DNA from: Dehalococcoidia bacterium
GTDB taxonomy: Bacteria > Chloroflexota > Dehalococcoidia > GIF9 > UBA5629
Direction of reading: 5' to 3'
Assembly: GCA_030604795.1 (NCBI GenBank)
Contig: JAUVVE010000048.1
Span: forward strand, 1 to 6,487
Length of the DNA stretch: 6,487 nt
Shown: positions 4,917 to 6,487 of the stretch, one piece after another
How the letters are laid out: every line of letters begins with the position of its first letter
Numbering within the stretch: position 1 is the stretch's first letter
Position numbers and translations under genes: made by a program
The notes under the pieces: model-generated
Database searches by the model: none
What the model saw: the letters and a program-made list of their open reading frames with translations, nothing else
Told to the model about the DNA's origin: nothing

Positions 4917-5816
4917 TCAGGTATCTCTTGGGACTTGTGGCACCAGCCTCAGCAGCGTGAACAGCCATGGTGCACCCAGAGTGGTCCAAATACCGACAAG
5001 CGCGTAGCGCACGAAGCGGAATGGCAGGTAGAGTGCCGATTGCTCGCCAGGGAACACCGCCTTGAGTCCCACGTAGAGGCCGGCGACGACCACGCCGCCC
5101 ACAAGGAAACGCACCACACGCTGCCACCAGGGCCCACGGGCGCTAAAGGAGATGTAGCGGTGCGTCAATCCCAGTCCCACTCCCATGCCAGCCAGCGGCG
5201 CCAACGATGTGACAGTATCCTCAGTGGGGTGAATCAGAAGCAGCAGGAGAGGTACAGCCAACGCTAAGAAGATGTGCATGCGCAAGTTTAGCTTGGCCAA
5301 CCATTGCTCGACCCGCGGTTGCACGGCTAGGTAGAGGCCTAGCAAAGCGGCGCCGATTGCCCAGCCAGCAAGCACGTCTGTAGGGAAGTGTACTCCGAGA
5401 TAGACCCGTGAGAAACCAATGAGTGTCATCAGACTGATAGTCACCGCCCAAAACCAATTCTTGCGTGCCCAGACGGCGATGCTGCCCCATACTACAACGG
5501 CTGACTGTGAGTGGCCACTGGGCAGCCCGTACCCTTCAGCATCGGCGAGCTTTATGCTTGGGTCGAGTTGGAATGGGCGGGGTTGGCAGAACAGGTCCTT
5601 TATGCCGAAGTTCAAATAGGTTGACAGCAAGAAGAGGGCGCCCACGCGCACGCCCAATCCAAAATCCACACACCACAGGAGCACGGGCAGGAGAATCAGA
5701 TAGAATTCCTCCTCCCCCATAAAGGTAATGGCACGGAAGATATTGTCCAACACCGGTCCGTGGACTTGCTGGATGGCGATGATAAGGTCAATGCCCCATT
5801 GCAGGATGGTTTCCAT
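4917..5816 (-). CDS. PAP2-family membrane phosphatase
   Basis: 299 residues, an integral membrane phosphatase of the phosphatidic acid phosphatase type 2 superfamily. All three catalytic motifs are present: KxxxxxxRP (Lys73, Arg80-Pro81), PSGH (99-102) and SRxxxxxHxxxD (Ser136-Arg137, His143, Asp147). His102 and His143 are expected to act in phosphoryl transfer. Hydrophobic segments occur near residues 38-50, 56-70, 104-117, 121-135, 148-165, 181-196, 204-217, 235-252 and 268-290. The last three or four form an extension beyond the core domain. Likely substrates are lipid phosphates such as undecaprenyl pyrophosphate or phosphatidate-type lipids; the sequence does not decide which. The start at 5816 has GAGGAG only about 3 nt upstream, a tight spacing. 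It lies 39 nt downstream of the thioredoxin reductase gene on the same strand with no visible promoter between, so they are probably co-transcribed, though a functional link is not obvious. Confidence 0.92.
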   Translation of the reverse strand: METILQWGIDLIIAIQQVHGPVLDNIFRAITFMGEEEFYLILLPVLLWCVDFGLGVRVGALFLLSTYLNFGIKDLFCQPRPFQLDPSIKLADAEGYGLPSGHSQSAVVVWGSIAVWARKNWFWAVTISLMTLIGFSRVYLGVHFPTDVLAGWAIGAALLGLYLAVQPRVEQWLAKLNLRMHIFLALAVPLLLLLIHPTEDTVTSLAPLAGMGVGLGLTHRYISFSARGPWWQRVVRFLVGGVVVAGLYVGLKAVFPGEQSALYLPFRFVRYALVGIWTTLGAPWLFTLLRLVPQVPRDT

Positions 5817-5855
5817 GTTCTCCTCGAGTAATATTGGGACTTATGTTCACAGGCT

Positions 5856-6487
5856 TCATTTCAGCCTTCTGTTTCTCTCCTGAAGATACTTGAAGACGGA
5901 CATAGCGGCTGTAGCACCGTCGCCGACTGCGCTGGCTACCTGGCGAGCTGAGTTCCTGCGTATATCACCGACGGCGAAGATGCCGGAAGCTGAGGTAGCC
6001 ATTGACTCGTCAGTCACAATGCGGCCTACTTCGTCGAGGTGCACTATGTTGCCGAAGCACTGACTGTTGGGCTGAAGTCCTATGGCGACAAAGACGCCAG
6101 CCACCTGGAGCATAGAGGTTTTGCCTGTTTTCACATTCCGTAGCTTGAGCCCGCTGACTGCTTCCTCACCCGTGATATCTTCGACTATGGTATCCCAGAT
6201 AAACTCTAGTTTGGGTTGCGCAAACGCTTGCCGCTGGAGAACCTGCCCTGCCCTGAGCTGGTCGCGACGATGTATGATGTAGACCCTGGTGGCATGCTGG
6301 CTTAACTCCAAGGCATCGGTGATGGCAGCATCGCCCCCTCCCACTACGGCTAGGTCACGGTCACGGAAAAGGAAGCCGTCGCAGGTGGCACAATAGGATA
6401 CACCGCGGCCTAAGAGCTTCTCCTCGCCGGCGACGCCTAGCCTGACGTGCTCGGAGCCGGCGGCGATGATGACTGCGTCAGTTTCAA
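5856..6487 (-). CDS. trxB: Thioredoxin reductase (TrxB-like), N-terminus beyond window edge
   Basis: The last 209 residues of an FAD/NAD(P)H-dependent thioredoxin reductase, which reduces thioredoxin with NADPH in the cytoplasm; about 100 N-terminal residues are missing. Seen, in residues counted from the edge: SYCATCDG (30-37) with the redox disulfide Cys32/Cys35, the nucleotide-binding VVGGGDAA (47-54), IHRRDQLRA (71-79), whose HRRD basic pair is the usual NADPH 2'-phosphate contact, and the C-terminal FAD motif GIFAVGDIR (168-176) followed by RQVASAVGDGATAA. The frame is open to the right edge, so the start is outside the window; an internal GTG at 6344 is not the start because the redox motif lies upstream of it. 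The stop is 39 nt before the PAP2 phosphatase gene. Confidence 0.95.
   Translation of the reverse strand, partial: ETDAVIIAAGSEHVRLGVAGEEKLLGRGVSYCATCDGFLFRDRDLAVVGGGDAAITDALELSQHATRVYIIHRRDQLRAGQVLQRQAFAQPKLEFIWDTIVEDITGEEAVSGLKLRNVKTGKTSMLQVAGVFVAIGLQPNSQCFGNIVHLDEVGRIVTDESMATSASGIFAVGDIRRNSARQVASAVGDGATAAMSVFKYLQERNRRLK

Noticed and set aside
4904..4918. Possible terminator hairpin GACCT/AGGTC at the PAP2 stop codon
   Set aside because: Only five pairs, overlaps the stop codon and has no T-run.
5856..6344. Treating the GTG at 6344 as the start of a 162-residue protein
   Set aside because: The same frame stays open to the window edge and contains the CATC redox motif of thioredoxin reductase upstream, so the gene is simply cut by the edge.

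Overview
The window looks like ordinary chromosome from an anaerobic, probably uncultured bacterium. Chloroflexota, class Dehalococcoidia, is my best guess. The guess rests on remembered family resemblance: a homocitrate-synthase-like enzyme with the N-terminal motif VTNRDGVQT, which I associate with Re-face citrate synthases such as the Dehalococcoides enzyme, plus FmdB, acyl-CoA dehydrogenases and thioredoxin reductase with bacterial Shine-Dalgarno sites. It is not a database result. I see no transposon, phage, CRISPR array or toxin-antitoxin pair. All six protein genes and tRNA-Arg lie on the minus strand; only tRNA-Met is on the plus strand.

Layout from left to right. At 1-1163 is the 5' part of a Re-citrate/homocitrate synthase family gene, with its own sigma-70-type promoter (1241-1269). 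At 1292-1367 is tRNA-Arg(UCU), whose promoter (1376-1404) puts the transcription start almost on the tRNA 5' end. At 1488-1607 and 1666-1965 are a 39-residue Cys/His-rich protein and an FmdB-family zinc-ribbon protein, probably one transcript. Their predicted promoter (2065-2093) overlaps a perfect 10-bp inverted repeat placed like an operator. At 1966-2261 there is no gene: it holds this promoter/operator, a plus-strand promoter candidate and a 7-bp inverted repeat. At 2262-2336 is tRNA-Met(CAU) with encoded CCA, followed by two small stem-loops where it converges with the next operon.

At 2387-4691 is a two-gene acyl-CoA dehydrogenase operon with a strong promoter (4755-4783). At 4917-5816 is a PAP2-family membrane phosphatase, and at 5856-6487 the C-terminal two thirds of a thioredoxin reductase running off the right edge; these two are probably co-transcribed.

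The most interesting content is the acyl-CoA dehydrogenase pair. One subunit keeps the catalytic Glu and the flavin-contacting Thr residues but has a degraded FAD-ADP-binding surface. The other keeps the ADP-binding surface but has lost the flavin-contacting Thr residues and has Asp in place of Glu. The two look like complementary halves of one FAD site, predicting an obligate alpha2-beta2 enzyme. The rest is housekeeping, with a possible small regulon operator upstream of fmdB.
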